From Ruminococcus sp. (GTDB lineage: Bacteria > Bacillota > Clostridia > Oscillospirales > Acutalibacteraceae), in contig JAFNSO010000091.1 of NCBI GenBank assembly GCA_017384945.1, positions 1 to 51,094 on the forward strand: a stretch of DNA of 51,094 nt, given 5' to 3'. The translations under genes and the position numbers were made by a program. Positions 41,464 to 49,671 of the stretch are shown piece after piece. How positions within the stretch are numbered: position 1 is the stretch's first letter; each line of letters begins with the position of its first letter. Below the pieces are notes generated by a model, which saw only the letters and a list, made by a program, of their open reading frames with translations, was not told the DNA's origin and did not search any database.

Positions 41464-44034
41464 ATGAAAAAGAAACTTATTGCGCTGGCGCTTTGCGTCG
41501 CTGTCGCGATATCGGCTTTTTCTTTCGGCTCTGTCGCGAACGCGGCTTCAACCGAAAAAACTCAGACCTCCGCTTCCAAAATCAAGAGCGCGTCTGACTT
41601 TTCCTGGGACAACGCGTCGGTTTACTTCCTTCTGACCGACCGTTTCTGCAACGGAAACACCTCCAACGACCACTCCTACAAGCGCGGACTCACAAAGAGC
41701 GGCGGCAAGGCAAACGGTAAAGACTGGGCAAAGTTCCACGGCGGCGACTTTGCGGGTATCACAAAGAAAATCAACGAGGGCTATTTTGATGATCTCGGCG
41801 TTACGGCGCTGTGGATAAGCGCCCCCTACGAGCAGATGCACGGCTACTGCATGGGCGGTCAGGGACACTCCAACTCCTTCCCCCACTATTCCTACCACGG
41901 CTACTACGCGCTCGACTTCTCTCAGACCGACGCTAACTTCGGTACCGAAAAAGAATTCGAGACAATGGTAGACACAGCCCATAAGCACGGAATCCGTATC
42001 GTGCTCGATATAGTTATGAACCACGTCGGCTACAACAATATGGCAGATATGAGCGAGTTCAGCTACGGCGCGCTCAAGTCGGGCTGGGACAACCTCTACT
42101 GGAGCGAGGGCTACACCTCCGACAACTACCACAACTTCATCGACTACGCCTCAAGCGGCGACTCATGGAAAAAGTGGTGGGGTCCCGAGTGGATCAGAGC
42201 GGGTCTCCCCGGCGGCTATCAGGAGGGCAGCGGCGACCTCACGGGAAGCCTTTCCTTCCTCCCCGACGTAAAGACAGAGAGCGGCTCTCAGGTAGGGATC
42301 CCCGCGGTTATGAAAACCAAGTGGACAAAGGAAAAGACCCTCTCCAAAAAGCAGCAGGAGCTCGATTCGGCGTTCAAGAACTACGGACTCTCAAAGACAG
42401 TCCGCGGTCATATGGTCGCATGGCTCTCAAGCTGGGTTGAAAAGTACGGCGTCGACGGCTTCCGCTGCGACACCGCGAAGCACGTAGAAATGGAATCATG
42501 GGTAACGCTCAAGAAGGCGTGCCTCAAGGCTCTCCAGAACTGGAGAAGCAAGAACAAGTCAAAGCCCGGCGCTGACTGGGACGAGGACTTCTGGATGACA
42601 GGCGAGTGCTTCACCCACTATGTAAACAAGGACAACTACTACACCTCGGGCGCGTTCGACTCAATGATCAACTTCTCGTTCTGCGACAAGGACGGCTTCG
42701 GCACATACTCGGGCGGCGCACCGGGCGCGGGTCAGATCAACTCAACCTACGCCGACTACGCCAACAAGCTCAACAACGACGACAAATTCAACGTTCTCAC
42801 CTACCTCTCATCTCACGATACAATGCTCTGCCGTAACGGCGACAGCAATATGTACCAGGGCTCCGCGTTCCAGCTTATGCCCGGCGCGATCCAGATCTAC
42901 TACGGCGACGAGTCGAGCAGACCCCTCTCAAACACATATCAGGATCACAACCTCAGAAGCGATATGAACTTCAACGTCTCGGGCAACGTCAAAAAGGCGG
43001 TCGAGCACTGGGGCAAGGTCGGTAACTTCCGTAAGAACCACGTCGCTGTCGGCGCAGGCAGCCACAAGAACCTCAGCGCTACCTCGGGCACTGCCTTCCA
43101 GAGAAAGTACGACAAGGGCGGCGTAAAGGACAGCGTAGCCTGCGTAATCGCGGCAAACGCCAACACAAACGTAACTATCACACTCGGCGACACCTTCAAG
43201 GACGGCACCGTAGTACGCAACTTCTACGACGGCAAGACAGCCACCGTCTCGGGCGGCAAGGTAAGCTTCAACTCAGGCGCGAACGGCACAATCCTCGTCG
43301 AGGACAACGCTTCGGGTGACGAGCCCGCTACAGAGCAGCCCACAACCGAAAAGCCGACCGAAAAGCCGACAGACAAGCCGACTCAGGCTCCCACGGTAAC
43401 AACCGTTCCTCCCGTAGGCGGCGACGAGCTCTACGGCGACGCTGACCTCAACGGCGTGATCAACGTCAAGGACGCGACCGTTATCCAGCAGCACGCGGCT
43501 ATGCTCACGACACTCACAGGAACCGCACTCGCGGTTGCCGACGTAGACGGCTCGGGCACAGTCAACGTAAAGGACGCTACCTGCGTTCAGAAATTCATCG
43601 CCAAGCTCACAGGCTACGGCAAGACCAACCAGCCCTACTCGGGCGCGGTTCAGCCCGTAACTCAGGCTCCCGCGACTCAGGCTCCCACAGAGGCTCCCGT
43701 GACCGAGGCTCCGACAGACCCCGAGACCGAGGCTCCCACCGAGGAACCCACGAACGCTCCCGTTCCCGACGGCAACTACGTATACTTCAAGAACTCGAAC
43801 AACTGGAACCCCTGCAACGTTTACTTCTGGTCCGACACCAATCCTCATATGATGAGCTGGCCGGGAGAAGCTATGGAAAACGTCAAGGACGACATTTTCA
43901 GAGCAGAGATCCCCGAGGGCGCGACGAAGGTAATCTTCACCATCGGCAACGACGGCGGCAAGACAGGCGACCTCGACATTGAAGGACCGAACAAAATCTA
44001 CGACGGCTCGTCGTGGAGCGACTACACAGGCTGA
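41464..44034 (+). CDS. Dockerin-bearing GH13 alpha-amylase (GH13_19/MalS-like)
   Basis: 856 residues. I prefer ATG 41464 over 41455, because AAAGGA overlaps the first ATG and is 8 nt from the second. Sec signal peptide (about 1-27). The catalytic GH13 domain (about 45-600) opens with VYFLLTDRFCNGN and GGDFAGITKKI, as in MalS-type enzymes. It contains IVLDIVMNHVGY, GFRCDTAKHVE with nucleophile D336, WMTGECF with E381 and LSSHDT with D452. A type I dockerin (about 655-725; GDADLNGVINVKD, ADVDGSGTVNVKD) and a C-terminal CBM26-like module (about 770-856, with SWPGEAM) follow after Pro/Thr linkers. It would act extracellularly on starch or maltodextrins and join the same scaffold as its neighbours. 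Confidence 0.93.
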   Translation: MKKKLIALALCVAVAISAFSFGSVANAASTEKTQTSASKIKSASDFSWDNASVYFLLTDRFCNGNTSNDHSYKRGLTKSGGKANGKDWAKFHGGDFAGITKKINEGYFDDLGVTALWISAPYEQMHGYCMGGQGHSNSFPHYSYHGYYALDFSQTDANFGTEKEFETMVDTAHKHGIRIVLDIVMNHVGYNNMADMSEFSYGALKSGWDNLYWSEGYTSDNYHNFIDYASSGDSWKKWWGPEWIRAGLPGGYQEGSGDLTGSLSFLPDVKTESGSQVGIPAVMKTKWTKEKTLSKKQQELDSAFKNYGLSKTVRGHMVAWLSSWVEKYGVDGFRCDTAKHVEMESWVTLKKACLKALQNWRSKNKSKPGADWDEDFWMTGECFTHYVNKDNYYTSGAFDSMINFSFCDKDGFGTYSGGAPGAGQINSTYADYANKLNNDDKFNVLTYLSSHDTMLCRNGDSNMYQGSAFQLMPGAIQIYYGDESSRPLSNTYQDHNLRSDMNFNVSGNVKKAVEHWGKVGNFRKNHVAVGAGSHKNLSATSGTAFQRKYDKGGVKDSVACVIAANANTNVTITLGDTFKDGTVVRNFYDGKTATVSGGKVSFNSGANGTILVEDNASGDEPATEQPTTEKPTEKPTDKPTQAPTVTTVPPVGGDELYGDADLNGVINVKDATVIQQHAAMLTTLTGTALAVADVDGSGTVNVKDATCVQKFIAKLTGYGKTNQPYSGAVQPVTQAPATQAPTEAPVTEAPTDPETEAPTEEPTNAPVPDGNYVYFKNSNNWNPCNVYFWSDTNPHMMSWPGEAMENVKDDIFRAEIPEGATKVIFTIGNDGGKTGDLDIEGPNKIYDGSSWSDYTG

Positions 44035-44053
44035 TAACTTAATATCCAAATAT

Positions 44054-44080
44054 AAAAGCACTGCTTCGGCGGTGCTTTTT
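44054..44080 (+). terminator. Terminator of the second amylase gene
   Basis: AAAGCACTGC, UUCG tetraloop (44065-44068), GCGGTGCTTT, then T-run. A very stable hairpin. Confidence 0.9.
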
Positions 44081-44163
44081 ATAATGTAACGGAAAAAGAC
44101 GGATATTGTTAATTCCCCACAAAAAAACCTCGTTATGTGATAATCAGTCATTGATTAAAATGA

Positions 44164-44191
44164 TTGACAAAACGTCAAAATGTTATATAAT
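44164..44191 (+). promoter_or_regulatory. sigma-A promoter of the polymer-export cluster
   Basis: TTGACA (44164-44169), 16-bp spacer, TATAAT (44186-44191). The -35 box is half of an inverted repeat, TTGAC-AAAAC-GTCAA (44164-44178), a possible operator. Confidence 0.8.
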
Positions 44192-44234
44192 AGAAGTACA
44201 TAGGTTAGAATAGATAAATTATGTCAAGGGGGCG

Positions 44235-45065
44235 ATGATAATAGTATTTTTAAGGGATATTATCAACGAACACAAGAGCTTCGGCAAGCGGATTTTCGTG
44301 CTCGCCAAAACAGAGCTCGTTAAAACATACAAGGGCGCGGCGATCGGTCCGCTCTGGGCGGTAGTAAAGCCCGCGTTCACGCTGTTTGTGTACTGGTTCG
44401 CGTTTACAATCGGTATCAAAAAGCTCGGTCACGTCGACGTCGAAATTCACAACCACGTCCTGAGCTTCGACCGTTTTCTGTTTATGCTTGTCGGATTTAT
44501 TCCGTGGTTCTTCATCTCGGAGAGCATTACAAAGGGCGCGAAGGACATCCGAAGCCACCGCCAGTACGTAACAAAAATCAATTTCCCCGTCTCCACGATC
44601 ATGACCTTCACCTCGCTTTCGAGAATCTACGTCCATCTCGCTCTCTCGATGATCATGTACGTAATAGTCGCGTTTATGTGGGGCACAAGCTGGTACAACC
44701 TGCAAATCTTCTTCTATATGCCGCTTATGTTTTTGTTCTTCCTGTTTTTGTCGTGGTCGACCGCCCCGATGTGCGCGTTCAGCCCCGACCTCGAAAACGC
44801 GATCACCTCGATTATGTCGGGTATATTCTGGCTGACAGGCGTAATCTACAACTCCTACGACCTCCCCGCTCCGCTCGACAAGATCATGCTCTTCAACCCC
44901 ATCAACTTCTTCGTTAACGGCTACAGAAACTCCTTTTTGTACAACCGCTTTTTCTTCGAGTTCAAGACCGAGTTCTTCATCTTCCTCGCGGAATTTATCG
45001 CGCTGTTCATCCTCGGAGTGTTCAACTACAACCGTCTCAGAAAGAAAATCCCCGACGTTTTATAA
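44235..45065 (+). CDS. ABC-2 type polysaccharide/teichoic acid export permease (TagG/Wzm-like)
   Basis: 276-residue permease with six predicted membrane helices. The N-terminal amphipathic segment KTELVKTYKGAAIGPLWAVV is typical of Wzm/TagG/RfbA permeases. FLFMLVGFIPWFFISESI and FNPINFFVNGYRNSFLY near the C-terminus match the family. It exports a lipid-linked glycan or teichoic acid together with the ATPase at 45193. AAGGGGG precedes the ATG. First gene of the cluster. Confidence 0.92.
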   Translation: MIIVFLRDIINEHKSFGKRIFVLAKTELVKTYKGAAIGPLWAVVKPAFTLFVYWFAFTIGIKKLGHVDVEIHNHVLSFDRFLFMLVGFIPWFFISESITKGAKDIRSHRQYVTKINFPVSTIMTFTSLSRIYVHLALSMIMYVIVAFMWGTSWYNLQIFFYMPLMFLFFLFLSWSTAPMCAFSPDLENAITSIMSGIFWLTGVIYNSYDLPAPLDKIMLFNPINFFVNGYRNSFLYNRFFFEFKTEFFIFLAEFIALFILGVFNYNRLRKKIPDVL

Positions 45066-45178
45066 GTTGAGAGTTGAAGGTTGAAGGTTGAAAGTCCAGG
45101 TCGTAAAGACAGGTTCATATCAGAACAACTCCTCTGCCCGACCGAATTTCTCAATTCTCAATTCTCAATCCTCAATTG
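45064..45178. repeat. Composite intergenic repeat, copy A
   Basis: Heptad-like GTTGAAG runs at the left end, a middle with GGTTCAT and CTCTGCCCGACCGAA, and (T)CTCAATTCTCAATT runs at the right end. The same arrangement, reversed, is found at 46193-46296 on the other side of the ATPase gene. Non-coding; it fills the gap between permease and ATPase. Confidence 0.75.
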
Positions 45179-45192
45179 AAAAAGGAGTATCT

Positions 45193-46188
45193 ATGTCAAA
45201 CTTTGATAATATGCAAAGGGTCGAGGTCGATATGACCTCCGAGCCGATTATTAAAATAGATAACGTCTGCAAAACCTACACCCTCTACAAGAGCGACCAG
45301 GAGCGTTTTTTCGCCTTGTTCAAAAAGCCCAAGAACCCTATCATCCACAAGGCGCTCGACCACGTCTGTCTTGAAATAAGACGCGGCGAGTCAGTCGGTC
45401 TTATGGGTGACAACGGCTGCGGAAAGTCAACCCTGCTCAAAACCATCACGGGCGTAACCTTCCCCGACGAGGGCACAGTCACCGTCAACGGAATGGTCGC
45501 GGCTCTGCTTGAGCTCACAGCGGGCTTCTCGATGGATATGACGGGCAGAGAGAACATCTACCTCAAGGGCTACATCCTCGGTCTCAGCGAGGACAAAATC
45601 AAGGAGATCGAGGAAGCCGTAATCGACTTCGCGGAGCTCGGCGACTACATCGACCAGCCCGTCAGAACGTACTCCAGCGGTATGAGAGTCCGTCTCGGCT
45701 TTGCGATCAACGTCAATATTTCTCCCGACATCCTCGTAATCGACGAGGCTCTCGCGGTCGGCGACGCGGCGTTCAAGGCGAAGTGCCGCAACAAGATCCG
45801 CGACATTATGGAGAGCGGCGTAACGGTGCTCTACGTCAGCCACAACGCAAGCTCCGTAAAGGAAATCTGCGAGCGCGCCGTGTATATGAAGAAGGGTCAG
45901 CTCCTCTTCGACGGACCCACCGAGGAAACACACCTCGTCTACCTTGTTGACAAGCGGACGACTCAGATCGAGCGGCGCAAAAAGAGAATCGCCCAGCTCG
46001 AAAAGAAAATCGCCGACGCCAAGGAGGGCGACGACGTAAGAAGAGAGGAACAGCTCCTCCCCAAGCACAAAAAGAGACTCGTCCAGTTCGAGGAGGATTT
46101 GGCTCAGTACACACAGGAGCTCAAGGACTACCGTCAGGAACGCTACGGCGACAACCCCAAGTGGACAGTCAATAAGCTTGATTTTTAG
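45193..46188 (+). CDS. ABC transporter ATP-binding protein for polysaccharide/teichoic acid export (TagH/Wzt-like)
   Basis: 331 residues from ATG 45193, chosen because AAAGGAG is 5-6 nt upstream and the 5' extension lies in a repeat element. Walker A GDNGCGKST, signature YSSGMRVRLGF and Walker B DILVIDEALAVGD are present, along with the FKKPKNPIIHKALD lead-in typical of this export subfamily. The C-terminal ~85 residues form a basic coiled coil (RRKKRIAQLEKKIADAK onward) in place of a glycan-binding Wzt domain. It energises the permease encoded just upstream. Confidence 0.92.
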   Translation: MSNFDNMQRVEVDMTSEPIIKIDNVCKTYTLYKSDQERFFALFKKPKNPIIHKALDHVCLEIRRGESVGLMGDNGCGKSTLLKTITGVTFPDEGTVTVNGMVAALLELTAGFSMDMTGRENIYLKGYILGLSEDKIKEIEEAVIDFAELGDYIDQPVRTYSSGMRVRLGFAINVNISPDILVIDEALAVGDAAFKAKCRNKIRDIMESGVTVLYVSHNASSVKEICERAVYMKKGQLLFDGPTEETHLVYLVDKRTTQIERRKKRIAQLEKKIADAKEGDDVRREEQLLPKHKKRLVQFEEDLAQYTQELKDYRQERYGDNPKWTVNKLDF

Positions 46189-46192
46189 TTAA

Positions 46193-46296
46193 TTGAGAAT
46201 TGAGATTTTCGGTCGGGCAGAGAAGTTCATTTTCCGATGAACCCTTCTGCTCGTCATTCGTTCTCAACTTTCAACTCTCAACTTCAAAACAACTCT
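46193..46296. repeat. Composite intergenic repeat, copy B (inverted relative to A)
   Basis: Its complement carries AAGTTGAGAGTTGAAAGTTGA, GGGTTCATC, CTCTGCCCGACCGAAA and TCTCAATTCTCAATT in the same order as copy A. The middle also folds: GCAGAGAAGTTCAT pairs imperfectly with ATGAACCCTTCTGC. Confidence 0.75.
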
Positions 46297-46319
46297 CACT
46301 TCAAAAACGGAGAATCTCT

Positions 46320-47339
46320 ATGGAATACGAAGTAAAAAAGCTTCTCAGTCCGAATCTATACACCGACATATTCAGTATTACCGAGGGTAGTACTGATTTT
46401 TCGCGTTTTGAGAACAAAACCGTCCTTGTTACAGGCGCGGCAGAGCTGCTCGGAATCTACCTCGTCAGCGCCTTTTTGATCAACAACGACATAAATTCCT
46501 CAAACACAAGGCTAATCGCCCTCGACTCCCACGACGACATCTTCCGCAAGTACGGAAAGCTCACAAACCGTCCCGACGTAGACTTTCTCGTGAGCCGCGA
46601 CTACTCGGCGCTCAAGGGAGTTTCTGCCGATTATGTTATCCACACCGAAAGCGTCAGGTTCCTCGAGAGCGACCTTGCCGCCGTGAATCTCCTTGAATTT
46701 GTCGAGAAAACGAACGCCCGCGCGGTTTTGAACTCCTACCGCGACATTTACGGCGACGTTTTCAACGGAAAGGACAAAATCTGCGAGGACGATATGGGCT
46801 ACCTCAACCCCGCAAAGCCCGAGAGCAGGAACATTCAGGCTCAGAGAGCCGCCGAGAGCCTCGCTGTGTGGTTTTGCGAGAACAGGAACACAGACCTTAG
46901 CCTTTGCCGTTCGTCGCTCATATACGGCGCTACGGAGTTTGACGGCGAAAGCAAGCACGTCGAGATAATCACCCGCTCGCTGAGGGGTCAGACACTCAAC
47001 ATAAGCCCCACGGACGGAATCCCGCAGAGCTACTGCTACGTCACCGACGCCGCCGAAGCCCTGCTTACCGTTCTTTTAAACGGCGAAAAGGGCGAAATCT
47101 ACAACATCTCCTCGGGCTACATCTCCTCACCCTCCCTGCTCGCGGGCAACTGCGTCAAGATTTTCCCCGACAAGGAGCTAAAGGTCGCCGTAAACGGTAA
47201 CTTAAAGCCCGTCTCCCCCATCTCGCCGACGGTCAGGGTGCTCGATAACTCAAAGCTATGCGCCCTCGGCTTCACCCCAAGGGTGAGCGTTGCGGGCGGT
47301 ATCGTCCGCGCCGCGAAGATAATCTCGGAGGTGATGTAA
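46320..47339 (+). CDS. NAD-dependent epimerase/dehydratase-like (extended SDR), degenerate
   Basis: 339 residues from ATG 46320 (GGAG upstream); the longer 5' frame runs through the repeat element. Overall an extended SDR of the NDP-sugar epimerase/decarboxylase type: VLVTGAAELLGIYLVSAFL at the N-terminus, DSHDD after the second strand, SSLIYGATEFDG and VTDAAEALL near the C-terminus. The glycine motif is weakened (TGAAELLG instead of TGxxGxxG) and no Tyr-x-x-x-Lys is found where expected (NIQAQRAAESLA). It may have lost catalysis. It lies between the ABC exporter and a LicD fusion, and its stop abuts the next start. Confidence 0.82.
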   Translation: MEYEVKKLLSPNLYTDIFSITEGSTDFSRFENKTVLVTGAAELLGIYLVSAFLINNDINSSNTRLIALDSHDDIFRKYGKLTNRPDVDFLVSRDYSALKGVSADYVIHTESVRFLESDLAAVNLLEFVEKTNARAVLNSYRDIYGDVFNGKDKICEDDMGYLNPAKPESRNIQAQRAAESLAVWFCENRNTDLSLCRSSLIYGATEFDGESKHVEIITRSLRGQTLNISPTDGIPQSYCYVTDAAEALLTVLLNGEKGEIYNISSGYISSPSLLAGNCVKIFPDKELKVAVNGNLKPVSPISPTVRVLDNSKLCALGFTPRVSVAGGIVRAAKIISEVM

Positions 47340-49202
47340 ATGCTGATGAAGGACATCCTCAACGTTTTTCAGTTTGACTGGGCGTGCGCTCCCTCGATGA
47401 CCGAGCTGCGTCCCGACGTATTCAAAAACAAGTGCGTCCTGATTTCGGGTCACAGGCTTGCCCTTGCGCTCGCCTGCACCATCCTCACCCTGAACGACAA
47501 GCTCGACCTCGGGGCAAAGGTTTTTCTCTGTTCGACCGACGAGTCCTTTGAAAGCACGCTCCCCGCGGGACTTAGCGAACGCGGCGACCTGATTTTCACC
47601 CCGACTCAAAGAATACTTGACATAAAGCAAAAAATCGACATAGCGATACACACCGCCCTCTGCGGCGAAAAAGCCGACGGCTCGCCCGCTCAGTTTGCCG
47701 CCGAGACCTCGGCGATCAAGCTTCTGCTCTCACTCGACGAAAGCAAGAGCCTTGAGCGGCTGATACTTCTGTCCGACAGCCGCGTCTACGGCAGGGCTCA
47801 GAACAAATACCGAGCCTTCGCCGAAAACGAAATGGGCGCGGTCGGCGTAAAGGACTACGGCGCCCAGCTCATCAGGATGATTGAGAGTATGTTCGCTGAC
47901 GAAAGCCGCGAAAACCATCTGACTCTCCGACTCGGCTCGATAATCGCGCCCTCTCTTCCCCTTTACAACGGAGTCGAGGACGTTTTTGACGCAGTCGCGA
48001 AGGGCAAAGAGATCACTCTCCAAAGCACAGACAGAAAAATCTCCTTCATATATATGACCGACGTTTTTGAGTCGATCGTTTTCTCGCTAAAAAACAAGCT
48101 TAGCGGAGTCTACAACGTCGGCGACGACAGCCTCAACATCTCCACGGGCTCCCTTGCCGCAAAGCTCCACGACATTTTCAGCGCTGCCAAAATCTCAATG
48201 ACCTCAGACGAGGGCTTTGAGGGCAATTCGCTGAGCGCCGACAAGCTAAGAGACAAGGGCTTTAAGACGATAATCGACCTCGACACCGCCCTCGAGCTCG
48301 CCGTTATGAGCCGCTCGGACAGCGACGTGTCGGACTTCCGTTTCCCTCACGAGCACAAGGGCAGACTCAGCTCGATCCAGGAAATCCTGATGGCGTATCT
48401 GCTCGAGGTTGACCGTATCTGCCGCAAGCACAACATCCGCTGGTACCTCGGCGGCGGAACGCTCCTCGGCGCAGCGCGTCACAAGGGCTTCATCCCGTGG
48501 GACGACGACGTTGATATAATGATGCTGCGCGAGGACTACGACAAATTCCTCGAAATCGCGCCCGACGAGCTCCCCGAGGGTATGAAGCTCTACGACCCCA
48601 AAAAGGACAAAACCTACAACTACTGCTACGCGAAGCTCAGAATCAGCGGAACCGTTTTCGCGACCGACTTCTCAAAAAACCACAAGGGAATGGACAACGG
48701 CTTTGCGTTCGACATATTCTGTCACGACAAAACCGCGAACTCCAAGCTCGGTCAGAAAATCCACAGTAAGCTGACTCTGTTCTGGCTCGCGTGCGTATTC
48801 AACAAGTGGAACCACCGCAAGGCGCAGAACGACAGTAAGCTCCAGTCGGTTATCACGAACTTCTGCAAGAACATATTCCCCCTGCGCTTCTCAACAAGAA
48901 TGCTTCTCTTCACGCTCGAAATGTTCAAGCACAAGAAGAACGCGAAATACCTCTACGACGGAATGGGCAAAAGCGTCCACAAGGGCGGCTTCGACAAAAC
49001 CTTCCTCGACAACGAGATCCGCGTCGAGTTCAACGGCTACCCAATGCCCGTCCCCGCAAAGTACAAGGAGTACCTCACCAACCACTACGGCGACTTTATG
49101 GAGCTGGCCCCCCTGAGCACACGCCTGATGGGTCACGAAATAACCCTCAGCGACCTAGCCGAATACGCCGACTTCCAAATCTCCAACAAAACTTTATATT
49201 GA
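47340..49202 (+). CDS. LicD family phosphotransferase fused to a degenerate SDR domain
   Basis: 620 residues. Residues 1 to about 330 follow an extended-SDR pattern (VLISGHRLALALA at the N-terminus, LLSDSRVYGR, SFIYMTDVFESI, GVYNVGDDSLN) but lack both the Gly-rich motif and the catalytic Lys. From about 345 a LicD domain begins: SIQEILMAYLLEVDRICRKH, YLGGGTLLGAARHKG, then WDDDVDIMM (about 386-394), the metal-binding acidic motif of LicD nucleotidyltransferase-fold enzymes. LicD proteins add phosphocholine or related groups to surface polymers. GGAGGTGA lies 5-6 nt before the ATG. Last gene of the cluster; its TGA overlaps the next promoter. Confidence 0.88.
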   Translation: MLMKDILNVFQFDWACAPSMTELRPDVFKNKCVLISGHRLALALACTILTLNDKLDLGAKVFLCSTDESFESTLPAGLSERGDLIFTPTQRILDIKQKIDIAIHTALCGEKADGSPAQFAAETSAIKLLLSLDESKSLERLILLSDSRVYGRAQNKYRAFAENEMGAVGVKDYGAQLIRMIESMFADESRENHLTLRLGSIIAPSLPLYNGVEDVFDAVAKGKEITLQSTDRKISFIYMTDVFESIVFSLKNKLSGVYNVGDDSLNISTGSLAAKLHDIFSAAKISMTSDEGFEGNSLSADKLRDKGFKTIIDLDTALELAVMSRSDSDVSDFRFPHEHKGRLSSIQEILMAYLLEVDRICRKHNIRWYLGGGTLLGAARHKGFIPWDDDVDIMMLREDYDKFLEIAPDELPEGMKLYDPKKDKTYNYCYAKLRISGTVFATDFSKNHKGMDNGFAFDIFCHDKTANSKLGQKIHSKLTLFWLACVFNKWNHRKAQNDSKLQSVITNFCKNIFPLRFSTRMLLFTLEMFKHKKNAKYLYDGMGKSVHKGGFDKTFLDNEIRVEFNGYPMPVPAKYKEYLTNHYGDFMELAPLSTRLMGHEITLSDLAEYADFQISNKTLY

Positions 49203-49227
49203 CAACTCAGCCGTTTTTTGATATAAT
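49199..49227 (+). promoter_or_regulatory. Consensus sigma-A promoter of the tRNA-Leu array
   Basis: TTGACA (49199-49204), 17-bp spacer, TATAAT (49222-49227), both boxes perfect. The -35 box overlaps the TGA stop of the LicD gene. Transcription would begin near 49234, before the two decayed tRNA units and about 245 bp before the intact tRNA. Confidence 0.9.
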
Positions 49228-49242
49228 AATATAGTTCAATAA

Positions 49243-49477
49243 GCAGGTATAGCGGAATTGACAGACGCGCACGGTTCAGGTCACGCCACGTCTGTGTAAA
49301 ATCAAAAGTTAATATATTATAAGTTTTGGCAGGGTATTTACCCTGTTGAGATAAATTTGCGGATATGGCGGAATTGGCAGACGCGCATGGTTCAGGTCAC
49401 GCCACTTCTGTGTAAAATTCAAAAAGTAAATATTTTATAGATTTTGGCGGGGTATTTACCCTGTTGAGATACATTTG
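49243..49477 (+). repeat. Two tandem units, each a tRNA-Leu 5' half plus a 77-nt tail
   Basis: Unit 1 (49243-49358) and unit 2 (49359-49477). The first ~40 nt of each match the intact tRNA-Leu: acceptor 5' strand, D-arm and anticodon loop GGTTCAGGTC. The 3' half is replaced by a tail that is conserved between the units: CACGCCAC(G/T)TCTGTGTAAAAT, an A/T stretch, then the hairpin GGGTA-TT-TACCC, then TTGAGATA(A/C)ATTTGC. In unit 1, ACAGACG pairs with CGTCTGT to make an alternative stem. Confidence 0.8.
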
Positions 49478-49564
49478 CAGGTATGGCGGAACTGGCAGAC
49501 GCGTACGGTTCAGGTCCGTATGGAAATTGCTTCCATGCAGGTTCAAGTCCTGTTACCTGCACCA
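49478..49564 (+). tRNA. tRNA-Leu (anticodon CAG)
   Basis: Class II tRNA. Acceptor GCAGGTA/TACCTGC, discriminator A, encoded CCA at 49562-49564, anticodon stem TACGG/CCGTA with loop TTCAGGT (CAG), a variable arm (TGGAAATTGCTTCCA) and the T-arm GGTTCAAGTCC. Complete and intact. Confidence 0.95.
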
Positions 49565-49565
49565 T

Positions 49566-49615
49566 AATCCCACTCTAATTCTGATACAATGGTATCGGGT
49601 AGAGTGGGATTTTTC
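49566..49615 (+). terminator. Terminator of the tRNA-Leu transcript
   Basis: ATCCCACTCTA and TAGAGTGGGAT arms with an inner GATAC/GTATC stem, then TTTTTC. It starts 2 nt after the CCA. Confidence 0.9.
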
Positions 49616-49671
49616 TTTTGCACCCCATACTTCCTAAAAATGCCTGTTTTCAAGGGCTTTTTAGGCTACAA

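Noticed and set aside
49243-49564. Group I intron inside tRNA-Leu
   Set aside because: The interrupting stretches are under 80 nt, no 3' tRNA half follows units 1 and 2, and the last tRNA copy is complete.
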